Origin: a bacterium
Lineage (GTDB): Bacteria; Planctomycetota; UBA1135; UBA2386
Length of the DNA: 64,000 nucleotides
Reading direction: 5' to 3'
Assembly (NCBI GenBank): GCA_030432695.1
Contig: JAUILN010000011.1
Location: forward strand, 152,950 to 216,949
The notes below the pieces were generated by a model. It did no database searches, was not told where the DNA came from, and saw only the letters and a list, made by a program, of their open reading frames with translations. Position numbers and translations under genes: made by a program. The first letter of the stretch is position 1, and the number at the start of each line of letters is the position of its first letter. Positions 8,101 to 16,712 of the stretch are shown piece after piece.

Positions 8101-9562
8101 CGGCCTCGAGCTCTTCGGCGGCGAGGCGCAGCACCTCGAGCCGCGCGTGGTGCTTGTCGTCGGCGGCAACCACGTGCCAGGGCGCGACCGAGCCGGTGCG
8201 TGCCAACATCTCGTCGACTGCCGCCTCGTAGGCGCCGCGCTTCTCGCGGTTGCACCAGTCCTCGTCGGTGAGCTTGTGGCGCTTGTAGGCCACCTCGCGC
8301 CGCGCCTCGAACCGCCGCAGCTGCTCGGCGTCCGACAGGTGCAGGAAGAACTTCACCAGCAGGTAGCCGTGCTCGACGAGCTGCCGCTCGAAGTCCTCGG
8401 TCTCGGCATAGGCCCGCTGCCAGTCGGCTTCGCTGGCAAAGCGCTCGACCCGCTCCACCAGCACGCGGCCGTACCAGCTCCGGTCGAAGACCGACACCTT
8501 GCCGCGGGTCGGCAGCCGCCGCCAGAACCGCCACAACCACGGCCGTGACTTCTCGCGCGCGTCCGGCGCGGCGATCGGGAAGATCTTGTAGTGCTGCGCA
8601 TCCATGGCGCGCACCAGCCGTCGGATCGCGCCGCCCTTGCCGGCCGCGTCCCAGCCCTCGAACACGAACACCACGCCGGCCTGCTTCTGGACCGCCTTGC
8701 GGTGCGCGGTGGTGATGCGGGCCTGGTAGTCGTGACGCAGTCGATCGTAGCCAGCCTCCTCGGGCCCCCGCGCGTCGAGGTCGACCTCGGCCAGCTGCGG
8801 GGCGCGCGGCCGGGCGGGAGCGAGTTCGAGCGGTGGCGGCGAAGCATGACTCGCGTCGAGACGGTGCCGGAGCGCCTGGACGATCCGCGTGCCCACTTCG
8901 AGGTCGCGCGCCCGCCGGTCGTCGCCGCGCAGCACGTGCCAGGGCGCCCACTCGGTGTCGGTCTCGCGCAGCACGCGGCGCGCGACGTCGCGGCCCTCGT
9001 CGTAGTGCTTCGCGAGCGCCCACTCCTCCTCCTGCACGGTCCACTTGCCCTTCTTCCGGGCCTTGTCGAGCCGTCGCTCCAGCGTGTCCTTGTCGACGTG
9101 CAGCCAGAACTTGAGGATCAGCGCGCCCTCGGCGGCGAACTGTCGCTCCAGCCGCTGCACGTGCGCGATGCGGGGACCCAGGGTCGCATCGTCGAGTTCA
9201 CCGAACGAACGGCGCGCGATCAGCGACGCGGTCCACGAGCGCCGCACCAGCCAGACCGTCCCGACCGGCGGCAGGTTGAGCCAGTAGCGCCACAGCCACG
9301 GGTAGCCGCTCTCGTGAGCGGTCGGCGCACCGTAGGCGTCGGAGCGCAGGAAGCGGGCGTCGAACCACTCGTGCAGGCGTTCGAACACGTCGTCGCCGCC
9401 GGTGAGGTCGGGGCCGTCGATGCACAGGATCACCGGGAAGTCGCGGTCGGCGAGGTCCTCCTGGGCGCGGAGCAGCGCGGTGCGCAGGGTCAGCTCGTGG
9501 GCGTGGAACTCTTCCTTGGTGATCTTGTCGTCGGGCACGCGCCCTATGGTGGCACGCGCCAT
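8081..9562 (-). CDS. two-domain polyphosphate kinase 2 / polyphosphate:AMP phosphotransferase family
   Basis: A 493-residue protein with two tandem PPK2 domains, the size and layout of class II PPK2 (polyphosphate:AMP phosphotransferase), which makes ADP from AMP using polyphosphate. The second domain has an intact P-loop (GWDAAGKGG, residues 303-311), the lid/catalytic motif DRSWYGRVLVERV (360-372) and KFFLHLSDAEQLRR. The first domain keeps the fold but has a degraded P-loop (DGPDLTGGDD, 49-58) and RRSW instead of DRSWY, as is usual for the non-catalytic N-terminal half. The start at 9562 is chosen because the ORF upstream is antisense to the next gene; GTG 9538 is an alternative that would avoid start overlap. 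Cytoplasmic, nucleotide and phosphate metabolism. Confidence 0.88.
   Translation of the reverse strand: MARATIGRVPDDKITKEEFHAHELTLRTALLRAQEDLADRDFPVILCIDGPDLTGGDDVFERLHEWFDARFLRSDAYGAPTAHESGYPWLWRYWLNLPPVGTVWLVRRSWTASLIARRSFGELDDATLGPRIAHVQRLERQFAAEGALILKFWLHVDKDTLERRLDKARKKGKWTVQEEEWALAKHYDEGRDVARRVLRETDTEWAPWHVLRGDDRRARDLEVGTRIVQALRHRLDASHASPPPLELAPARPRAPQLAEVDLDARGPEEAGYDRLRHDYQARITTAHRKAVQKQAGVVFVFEGWDAAGKGGAIRRLVRAMDAQHYKIFPIAAPDAREKSRPWLWRFWRRLPTRGKVSVFDRSWYGRVLVERVERFASEADWQRAYAETEDFERQLVEHGYLLVKFFLHLSDAEQLRRFEARREVAYKRHKLTDEDWCNREKRGAYEAAVDEMLARTGSVAPWHVVAADDKHHARLEVLRLAAEELEAATSPRS
9545..9550 (+). promoter_or_regulatory. possible -10 element TATGGT
   Basis: TATGGT lies 10 bases upstream of ATG 9561 and inside the 5' end of the divergent PPK2 gene. 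It fits the TAnnnT pattern seen before other genes in the window; the -35 is unclear. Confidence 0.25.
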
Positions 9563-10649
9563 GTGTTCCGTCTGCATCCGAGTGCTCGCACCGCTCGCGT
9601 TCGCGGCCACTGCCGCGCTTCCCGCCCAGTCCGACGCCGAGCGAGCGATGGTGGAGGCCGTCGACCTGATCTGGGACCGCGCGCCGCACGCGGCCTTCGT
9701 CGACATGGTGCACTGGCGCGGCAGCCTGTGGTGCGCGTTCCGCGAGGGCACCGGCCACGTGCCGGGGATCGACGGCGTGGTGCGCATCCTGCGCAGCGAC
9801 GACGGGATGAACTGGCAGAGTGCGGCACGGATCGCCGAAGAGGGCGTCGACCTCCGCGACCCGAAGCTCTCGGTCACGCCGTGGAGCGATCTGATGGTCC
9901 TGATCGGCGGGTCCGTCTACCGAGGCGGCGAGCGGGTGTCGATGGGACCCCGGGTGGCGTTCGGCTCGATCGACTCCTCGCCGGAGTTGCGCTTCCGCAT
10001 GGGAGAGATCCAGCCGGTCCAACTCCCCGAGGACCTGACGACCGGCCAGGATTGGTTGTGGCGCGTCACATGGCGTGAGACGACCGCATGGGAAGTGGTC
10101 TACCAGATCACCGACGACGGCCGCCGTCTGCAGCTGGTGTTCTCGGAGGACGGCCGCCGCTACGTGCACGTCGCGAAGCTTCCCGTCGACCCGGCTTCGA
10201 TCCCCAACGAGACCACGCTGCGGTTCCTGCCCGATGCGCGGATGGTCGCCGTGGTGCGTCGCGAGGGCGCGGAGAAGACCGGACTGATCGGCCATGCCGC
10301 ACCGCCCTACCGAGAGTGGTCGTTCGCCGAGCTGCCGGTGAAGCTCGGCGGCCCCGACCTGTTCGTGGTTCCCGATAGTGCCCGCGTGGCCGGAGACCAC
10401 CCCGTGCTGCTGCTCGCCAGCCGTGCCTACGACCCGGGCGGTGCACGGACGATGCTCGGCCGCGTGACGCTCGACGGCGGGTTCGAACGACTGCTCACGC
10501 TGCCGTCGGGTGGCGACTGCAGCTATCCGCGACTCCTGCCCGACCCGCTCGATCGACGGCGACTGCTCTGCGCGTACTACTCCTCGCACGTCGGCGGTCG
10601 CGCGGCGATCCATCTCGCGACGCTGCGGACCGCGCGGCTCCTCGATTGA
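9561..10649 (+). CDS. secreted sialidase-like (BNR-type beta-propeller) protein
   Basis: A 362-residue protein whose start at ATG 9561 gives a signal peptide (RVLAPLAFAATAALPAQS). The mature part resembles six-bladed sialidase propellers: HWRGSLWCAFREGTGHVPG, then VVRILRSDDGMNWQSAARI and EEGVDLRDPKLSVTPW. The RDPKL motif and the S-x-D-x-G-x-x-W Asp-box-like element are typical of exo-alpha-sialidase/BNR families. Substrate cannot be told from sequence; it could act on a sialylated or other glycan. The gene begins head-to-head with PPK2, the two start codons sharing the palindrome CATG at 9560-9563. Confidence 0.65.
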   Translation: MCSVCIRVLAPLAFAATAALPAQSDAERAMVEAVDLIWDRAPHAAFVDMVHWRGSLWCAFREGTGHVPGIDGVVRILRSDDGMNWQSAARIAEEGVDLRDPKLSVTPWSDLMVLIGGSVYRGGERVSMGPRVAFGSIDSSPELRFRMGEIQPVQLPEDLTTGQDWLWRVTWRETTAWEVVYQITDDGRRLQLVFSEDGRRYVHVAKLPVDPASIPNETTLRFLPDARMVAVVRREGAEKTGLIGHAAPPYREWSFAELPVKLGGPDLFVVPDSARVAGDHPVLLLASRAYDPGGARTMLGRVTLDGGFERLLTLPSGGDCSYPRLLPDPLDRRRLLCAYYSSHVGGRAAIHLATLRTARLLD

Positions 10650-10830
10650 CCGCGGTTGATCCGAGCGAAGTCCCACTCGACTCCGCACTTGCCTCGCCAT
10701 GAGCTGTTCCGCGCCAGACAGGTGACTTTGGGAGATCGTGCGTGTGCCCTCTCGGCGTGCGGCACTGCGACGTAGCCGCGGCGGGTCGATCGACCCGCTT
10801 CGTTCCTCGTCGCACAAGGAGTTCCCCCCC

Positions 10831-12234
10831 GTGAGTCGTTCCCTGTTCCTCGCCGCGGCCCTCGCCGCCACCACCTCGCTCGCCGCCCAAGAGTCCTACT
10901 GGATCGCCAACCGCGGATCCCTGGACGTCATGGAGATCTCCGCCTGCGGTGAGGTGCTCAACACCTACCCGCTCGGCATCCCGCTCCGCTCCGCCCACCT
11001 CGCGCCCGACGGCAAGATCTGGGTGGTCCGTTCCGGCAGCACCCAGTTCGACATCCTCAACCCGGACGGGACCGTCGCCGTCTCCCCGAACGGCGCGCTC
11101 GGCTCGCCCTACGAGATCGCCTTCGACGCGGCGGGCCATGCCTGGGTCTCCGGCGGCACGGGCGTCGAGGAGTTCGACGCCAACGGCAACTCGCTCAATA
11201 CCTACCCCCTCACCGCGGGTGCCCCGCTCGGCATCACCGTCGACGCCGACGGCAACAAGTGGATCGCGCACCGCGTCGGGCCTCCCGGCAGCGTGTCGCG
11301 CATCGACGGGACCACCGGCGCGGTGACCAACATCCCGCTCACCCCCAACTCGCTGATCCTGCCCACCAAGGTCTACGCCGATGCGCGAGGCCCCGGCAAC
11401 TCGAGCCACATCTGGGTGATCGGCGACAACCGCGGCGCCGGCGAGATCCTGGAGCTCGACCCCGCGGGCATGCTCCTGCGGCAGATCATTCCCGATCCGA
11501 GCGGCAGCTTCGGCTCGATCACCGCCGACGTCGATCCGGCCACGGGCGTGGTGCGCAACGTCTACGTCGGCGACTTCCGCAATGGCAACATCTGGACCGT
11601 CGATGCCAGCACCGGGACGTTCGGGCCTCCGACGCTCGGCGGCGCAACGGTCCTCGGCCTGACGACGGGAGGCTTCGGCAACGTCTGGTCGACCGACCGG
11701 ACCTCGGTGGCACTCAACCGACTGGACCCGATGACGCTGAACCAGGAGACCGCGACCACGGTGGGCGCCGGCGTGCAGTCGGCCGTGGCGACCCTGTGGC
11801 AGCACGCCACCGTCGTCGATCCCTTCGGCGATCCCGACGGCGACACCATCCCGAGCTTCCTCGAGATCCAGAACGGCTCATCGCCCTTCGACGCCTGCTC
11901 GACCCCTCGCGCGTCGCTGTCGGTCGAGGGCGCCGCGTCGATCGGCTCGGCCACGGCGCTGCAGCTCAATTCGTCGGGCGGATTCACCGGAATCTACTTC
12001 GGCACCGGCCGCGCAACGCCGCCGCTGACGATTCCTGGCATCGCCTGCACCGGCGGCATCGACCCGATGACCGTGCTGCCGTTGTCGCTGGTCTTCACCG
12101 GAACGTCGACGCTGCCACTGACGATCCCCGCCGACCCGGGCTTGGTGGGCACAACGCTGTACGCGCAAGGCGTCAACCAGCTCACCGGCACGCCGGACAC
12201 GTTCTGCAACACCACCTGCTGGGTCTTCTATTGA
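10831..12234 (+). CDS. secreted Vgb-like beta-propeller protein with recurrent C-terminal module
   Basis: A 467-residue protein. GTG 10831 is preceded by AAGGAG (10816-10821) at a good spacing and yields a signal peptide (VSRSLFLAAALAATTSLAAQ), so it is preferred over the far-upstream in-frame start. The body has streptogramin-lyase-like/NHL-like blades (APDGKIWVVRSG, AAGHAWVSGGTGVEEFDANG, DADGNKWIAHRVG). A DGDTIPSFLEIQ segment resembles a thrombospondin-3/EF-hand-like Ca-binding spacer. The last 110 residues form the module shared by several secreted proteins here (LPLTIPADPGLVGTTLYAQG). It is a tandem paralogue of the next gene. The lytic residues of true Vgb were not verified, so an enzymatic role is not claimed. 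Confidence 0.75.
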   Translation: MSRSLFLAAALAATTSLAAQESYWIANRGSLDVMEISACGEVLNTYPLGIPLRSAHLAPDGKIWVVRSGSTQFDILNPDGTVAVSPNGALGSPYEIAFDAAGHAWVSGGTGVEEFDANGNSLNTYPLTAGAPLGITVDADGNKWIAHRVGPPGSVSRIDGTTGAVTNIPLTPNSLILPTKVYADARGPGNSSHIWVIGDNRGAGEILELDPAGMLLRQIIPDPSGSFGSITADVDPATGVVRNVYVGDFRNGNIWTVDASTGTFGPPTLGGATVLGLTTGGFGNVWSTDRTSVALNRLDPMTLNQETATTVGAGVQSAVATLWQHATVVDPFGDPDGDTIPSFLEIQNGSSPFDACSTPRASLSVEGAASIGSATALQLNSSGGFTGIYFGTGRATPPLTIPGIACTGGIDPMTVLPLSLVFTGTSTLPLTIPADPGLVGTTLYAQGVNQLTGTPDTFCNTTCWVFY

Positions 12235-12354
12235 CGGCACGAGCCGCACGGTGTTCTTCGAGACGTCCGTGCGATTCGTGAGCGGTGGTCACTGAGTCGG
12301 CATCGAGGCCGCAAGGGCGTCCTCGGTGCCATCCCCCCAACTCAGGACCATCCC

Positions 12355-13755
12355 ATGACCCCGCCCCTCCGGCGCATCGCAGCCGCCGCGCTGCTGTCCC
12401 TCCCCCTCACCGCCCAGGACGCCTACTGGATCGCCAACCTCGACAGCAACGAGGTCCGGCAGATCGCGCCGACCGGTGAGGTGCTCCAGACCGTCGACCT
12501 CGGCCACCGCCTCACCGGCGCGCACCTGGCCCCGGACGGCAAGGTCTGGGTGATCCGCTACTCCACCAACCGCTTCGACATCCTGCGAGCGGACGGCAGC
12601 CTGCACGGCTCGCCGACCTTCGCGTTCGTCAGCGCGGCACGGGTCGCCTTCGACGCGCAGGGTCACGCCTGGGTCTCCGGCGACCGCGGCGTGCAGGAGT
12701 TCGACGCCGACGGCCAGCCGCTGCGCGCGATCACGCTCGCGCACGACCACGCGTTCGGCGTGACGATCGACGCCGACGGCAACAAGTGGGTCGCCCACCA
12801 CACCGCGCCACCCTCCTACCTGTCGCGCATCGACGGCATCACCGGCGCGGTCACCGACCACATCCTGTCGCCGAACTCGCAGCTCCGACCGAGCGAGCTG
12901 GTGGCCGACCAGCGCGGGCCGGGCACTCCGGGCCACGTCTGGGTGATCGGCGATGGCGCCGGCGGTGAGGTCATGGAGTTCGACTCGACCGGCCGCTGGC
13001 TCCGCACGCTGCAGCTCGACCCGCTGGGCTCGTTCGGCTCGCTGACCTGCGACATCGACCCGGCGTCCGGCCGGACCCGGCGCGTCCTGGTCGGCGACTT
13101 CCGGAGCGGCAACGTGTGGCGCATCGACGTGCAGACCGGCGCGGCGACCGCGACCCGGGTCGGATCGAGCGCCGTCGGCCTGGCGTTCGGCGACTTCGGC
13201 AACCTCTGGGTCACCAACAGCCTGACCGATCGCCTGCACCGCCACGACGCGGCGTCGCTGGTCCTCGAGACCGAGACCGCGCTCGGAGCCGGGTCGTTCA
13301 GCCCGCTCGGGACGCTGTGGCACCACGCCACCGTGGTCGCGGCCGGCGCCGACCACGACGGCGACGGCGTGCCGAGCCTCGCCGAGATCCAGGGCGGATC
13401 GTCGCCCTTCGATCCGCAGTCGACGCCACGGGTCTCGCTGTCGGTGGAAGGACCGACCGAGCTGGGTTCGACGACCGCACTACGGATCCGCTCGAGCGGC
13501 GCGACCACCGGGGTCTTCCTCGGCACGGCCCGCGCGAGCAGCCCGTTCGGTCTGCCCGGCGTGGCAGGACTCTGCGGGATCGACCCGGGCTCGACGCTGC
13601 CGATCACGCTGGTCGCCACCGGCGACGCGACCTTCCACTTCGGCATCCCGCGCGACGTGCGCCTGCAGGGCGTGACGCTGCTGGCGCAGGCCGTCCACCA
13701 GCAGAGTCGCTTCGACAGCGCATTCAGCAACGTGACCGGCTGGCGGTTCTTCTGA
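12355..13755 (+). CDS. secreted Vgb-like beta-propeller protein, tandem paralogue
   Basis: A 466-residue protein with signal peptide (RRIAAAALLSLPLTAQD) and the same order of blocks as its upstream neighbour: AYWIANLDSNEVRQI, APDGKVWVIRYSTNRFDIL, AQGHAWVSGDRGVQEFDADG, DADGNKWVAHH, then DGDGVPSLAEIQGGSSPFDP and a C-terminal module with FGIPRDVRLQGVTLLAQAV. The similarity is evident along the full length, so the pair arose by tandem duplication followed by clear divergence. The gap of 120 bases and the same orientation allow co-transcription. An AGGA 8 bases upstream of the ATG may serve as ribosome binding site. Likely extracytoplasmic; ligand unknown. Confidence 0.75.
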   Translation: MTPPLRRIAAAALLSLPLTAQDAYWIANLDSNEVRQIAPTGEVLQTVDLGHRLTGAHLAPDGKVWVIRYSTNRFDILRADGSLHGSPTFAFVSAARVAFDAQGHAWVSGDRGVQEFDADGQPLRAITLAHDHAFGVTIDADGNKWVAHHTAPPSYLSRIDGITGAVTDHILSPNSQLRPSELVADQRGPGTPGHVWVIGDGAGGEVMEFDSTGRWLRTLQLDPLGSFGSLTCDIDPASGRTRRVLVGDFRSGNVWRIDVQTGAATATRVGSSAVGLAFGDFGNLWVTNSLTDRLHRHDAASLVLETETALGAGSFSPLGTLWHHATVVAAGADHDGDGVPSLAEIQGGSSPFDPQSTPRVSLSVEGPTELGSTTALRIRSSGATTGVFLGTARASSPFGLPGVAGLCGIDPGSTLPITLVATGDATFHFGIPRDVRLQGVTLLAQAVHQQSRFDSAFSNVTGWRFF

Positions 13756-13799
13756 CCGGAATCCGGGAACGCTGCTCGTCTGCTGCGACGATCAGGAGC

Positions 13800-16586
13800 G
13801 TGACCGCCTCGCCCCTCGACCGCGACTTCGCCCGCTACCGGGACTCCGGCGACCCCGACGCACTCGCGCGGGTGTTCGACGCCGCGGCGCCCCGCCTGCT
13901 GCTGGTCGCCACGCAGCTCGCACCGCGCGATGCGGAGGACCTGCTGCAGTCCACGTTCGTCCGTGCGATCCAGCGCGCCGCTGCCTGGGATCCGGAGCGA
14001 CCGCTGTGGCCGTGGCTCACCGGCATCCTCGCGCACGAGGCGCGCAACCTGCACCGTCGCCAGGCGCGGCAGCCCGACCCGGAGCGTCTGCGGGATACGA
14101 CGAGTCCTTCTCCGGAGGAGTTGGCGAGTCGCAACGAGACCGTCGCGAGCATCGCTCGGGCCGTCGACCGCCTGCCGGAGCCCTTCGCGCAGGTGGTCGC
14201 GCTGCGATTGGTCCACGACCTCGAGCCGGTGCAGATCGCGCGGGTGCTCGGCGTGCCGGCGGAGACGGTCCGCTCGCGGCTGCATCGCGGACTGGCGCGG
14301 TTGCGCCTGGTGCTGCCTGCTGGAGTGGCGGGACTCTCCGCACTCGCGGCGACACGCCCGGCGCTGGCGGCGATCCGCGACCGCGTGCTCGCCGAGTCGG
14401 TCCGCGCCCGGCCCTACCTGCCACCCACTGCGACGACCACCGCGCCGGTGCTCGGAATCACGATGACCAAGAAGCTCGTTGCCGTCGTGGTGCTCGCCGC
14501 GACCGCGTGGTTCGCGTGGCCCCTGCTCCGTGCGTCGGAAGACGCCGCAACGCGACCCGACGCGGTGGCTCAGGCCGATTGCGCCGGAGCAGCCGCGAGT
14601 TCCGATGGGAGGACTGCAGGCCAGCCCGACCGGCAGGTCGCGGTCGCCGAGCAGGTGGAGCGCCACGTCGTCGGACCTGGAGCCGGATGGTGGCTCGACG
14701 GAACCGTCCGGACCGATGCGGACGGCGACGGCCCCGTGCCTGCGCACTCGGCAGCAGGAGCCACGGTCGAAGCCTTCGTGTCACGCGGCCAACTGGAGGA
14801 ATCGCTGGGCACCACGTCCACCGACGACGACGGGAGCTACCGCATCGCCCTCCACCCGATCCTGAAGCTGAGCGCGATCCAACGCCACACCGCGCGGGTC
14901 CGGGTGGTCGCATCGCTCGCCGGCCAACGGATCGGCCATGCGCCAGCCACGCCCGAGGACCTGGACCCCGGCACACCGCTGCGTGCCGATCTGATCCTCG
15001 AGCCGGAACGCGGTGTGGCCATCGGTCGAGTACTCGACGCGGACGGCCGGCCCGTAGCTGCCGCGCACGTGTTGCTCCGCTGGGCGAATCCCAACGGCGG
15101 CCTGTTCAGCGCGGTCGATCACGACAGCGCGACCGACGTCGACGGCACGTTCCGCATCGACTTCGACCACGACGGCGAGCACTCGCTGTCGGTGGGCTCC
15201 GCGACCGCGGGGCAGGCGTGGGTGCCGCCGCTGGATCTGTCCGCGGACGGCACGCACGACTTCGGCGACGTGGTGCTCCAGCGCGACGGCGGGGAGCTGG
15301 CCTTCCGCCTGGTGATGTGTGACGGCACTCCGGCAGGTGGATTGGACTTCGACGTGCGTGCGGTCGAGGAGCGGCAGCTCGCGCTGATCCACACGCCGGC
15401 GGTATCGACCGGGCCGGGGAAGGGTCCCAGGGCGGTGCTCGGCCAGCCCGCGCCGATCCCCACGGTGAGCGACGGCGTGCTCGAAAGGATCACGCACTTC
15501 TCCAGCACGACACTGCCCGACGGGACGTTCCGCACCTTTCGCATGCAGGCGGGACGCTACCTGGTGAGGGTGCGTGACCGGTTCCGAGGCGAGCAGGAGT
15601 TCGAGGTCGAGACCGGCGCCATGCAGCACGAACTCGAATTGGCAGGACAGCTTCTGACCGTGCAGATCCATGAGCGCGGCTCGGGACCGCTACCCGGCGC
15701 GCAGCTCTCGGCCCATGCGTATCCGTCTCCTGAAGCGGCCGACGACCAGGAGAGCCGCACCGACCTGATGAGCGCCGTCACGCTCGACGACTGCGCCGCC
15801 GCCTGCACATTCCTGGCCCCGTGGAACTCGGCCTGGGTCTTCCACTGCGGTCTGGACGGCGCCATGCCGGTCGCCGTGCAGCACGTGGCCGAACCAGGCA
15901 TCGGGCACGCGACCGTGGTCCTCGAACTCGAACCACTGGTCCGGATCGGCAACATCCAGTTCGAGTTCCTGCCAAGGGGCGCCGCGCCACCTGCGACCAC
16001 CACCGCGCGCCTGCGGTTCGCCGGCATGGACGCGTATGCGATCGCGGACTACACGTTCGACCCGCGCATGACCCGCACCTGGTCAGTACCCGCCGGCGAC
16101 TGGCAGTTGGAACTCCAACCCGGTGAAGCCCTGTTCGGGCAACACTGCATCCGCGCGATCACCGAGCGTGTCCAGGTCCGCCACGGCGAGACCACCCGGG
16201 TCCGCGTCCCGATCGAACGACTCGGGCTCGTCGCCGTGCGCCTGACCGGGACACCGCCCGAGTCCGGAGTCTGGCGTGACGTCCGCGCGACCCTCGACGA
16301 CGGCAGCGGTCCGCGCGAGGAGGCGGGGTTCGTGCTGGTCGAGGACCCGCCCGAGAAAGTCAGCGAACGCGACGGCGAGCTTCGGCCGGCAATCCTGTCG
16401 ACGACATGGCAAGGAGTGCCATACCGCACGCTGCGTCCCGACACCCTCACCGTCCTCCGACTTCCGGTCCGCCCCGGCAACGTCGCCCTCGCGCTCTGCG
16501 CCAAGGACTACGCGACCGTCTTCCGTACCGTGCAGGTGCGCGCCGGTGAAGTGACGGTCGTCGAGATCCCGATGCAGCGCGAGTGA
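13800..16586 (+). CDS. membrane-tethered ECF sigma factor with extracytoplasmic beta-sandwich region (paralogue)
   Basis: A 928-residue protein from GTG 13800, the only start in frame after the preceding stop at 13755. Sigma region 2 spans DPDALARVFDAAAPRLLLVA, then DAEDLLQSTFVRAIQRAA and WPWLTGILAHEARN; region 4 is LPEPFAQVVALRLVHDLEPV followed by QIARVLGVPAETVRSRLHRG. A membrane helix (KKLVAVVVLAATAWFAWPLL, about 224-243) follows a proline/threonine linker. The remaining 680 residues are extracytoplasmic beta domains with CarboxypepD_reg-like signatures (GRVLDADGRPVAAAHVLLRW, DVDGTFRIDF, LPDGTFRTF). The layout is the same as at 3442-6393, but the two are quite divergent and this copy has fewer clear repeats. 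It follows the tandem propeller pair by 44 bases, so it might sense or control those neighbours; that is inference. Confidence 0.82.
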   Translation: MTASPLDRDFARYRDSGDPDALARVFDAAAPRLLLVATQLAPRDAEDLLQSTFVRAIQRAAAWDPERPLWPWLTGILAHEARNLHRRQARQPDPERLRDTTSPSPEELASRNETVASIARAVDRLPEPFAQVVALRLVHDLEPVQIARVLGVPAETVRSRLHRGLARLRLVLPAGVAGLSALAATRPALAAIRDRVLAESVRARPYLPPTATTTAPVLGITMTKKLVAVVVLAATAWFAWPLLRASEDAATRPDAVAQADCAGAAASSDGRTAGQPDRQVAVAEQVERHVVGPGAGWWLDGTVRTDADGDGPVPAHSAAGATVEAFVSRGQLEESLGTTSTDDDGSYRIALHPILKLSAIQRHTARVRVVASLAGQRIGHAPATPEDLDPGTPLRADLILEPERGVAIGRVLDADGRPVAAAHVLLRWANPNGGLFSAVDHDSATDVDGTFRIDFDHDGEHSLSVGSATAGQAWVPPLDLSADGTHDFGDVVLQRDGGELAFRLVMCDGTPAGGLDFDVRAVEERQLALIHTPAVSTGPGKGPRAVLGQPAPIPTVSDGVLERITHFSSTTLPDGTFRTFRMQAGRYLVRVRDRFRGEQEFEVETGAMQHELELAGQLLTVQIHERGSGPLPGAQLSAHAYPSPEAADDQESRTDLMSAVTLDDCAAACTFLAPWNSAWVFHCGLDGAMPVAVQHVAEPGIGHATVVLELEPLVRIGNIQFEFLPRGAAPPATTTARLRFAGMDAYAIADYTFDPRMTRTWSVPAGDWQLELQPGEALFGQHCIRAITERVQVRHGETTRVRVPIERLGLVAVRLTGTPPESGVWRDVRATLDDGSGPREEAGFVLVEDPPEKVSERDGELRPAILSTTWQGVPYRTLRPDTLTVLRLPVRPGNVALALCAKDYATVFRTVQVRAGEVTVVEIPMQRE

Positions 16587-16712
16587 TCCGCGACCGGCAG
16601 TGTGCGGCCCCTGCACCTCTCGGGACACCCGGAGAGCCGGCCGGGTCGAGAGCCTGGATTCCTTCGTGCGCGGCAGCGGAGATGTCGTTCTGGCCGCGGA
16701 GGAACCATGACC

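Noticed and set aside
8081-9562. Degraded first P-loop of PPK2 as damage
   Set aside because: The N-terminal half of two-domain PPK2 proteins normally lacks a working P-loop.
8591-10078. 495-residue plus-strand open frame across the PPK2 gene and into the sialidase gene
   Set aside because: It is antisense to PPK2 motifs and out of frame with the sialidase-like gene; no domain or signal.
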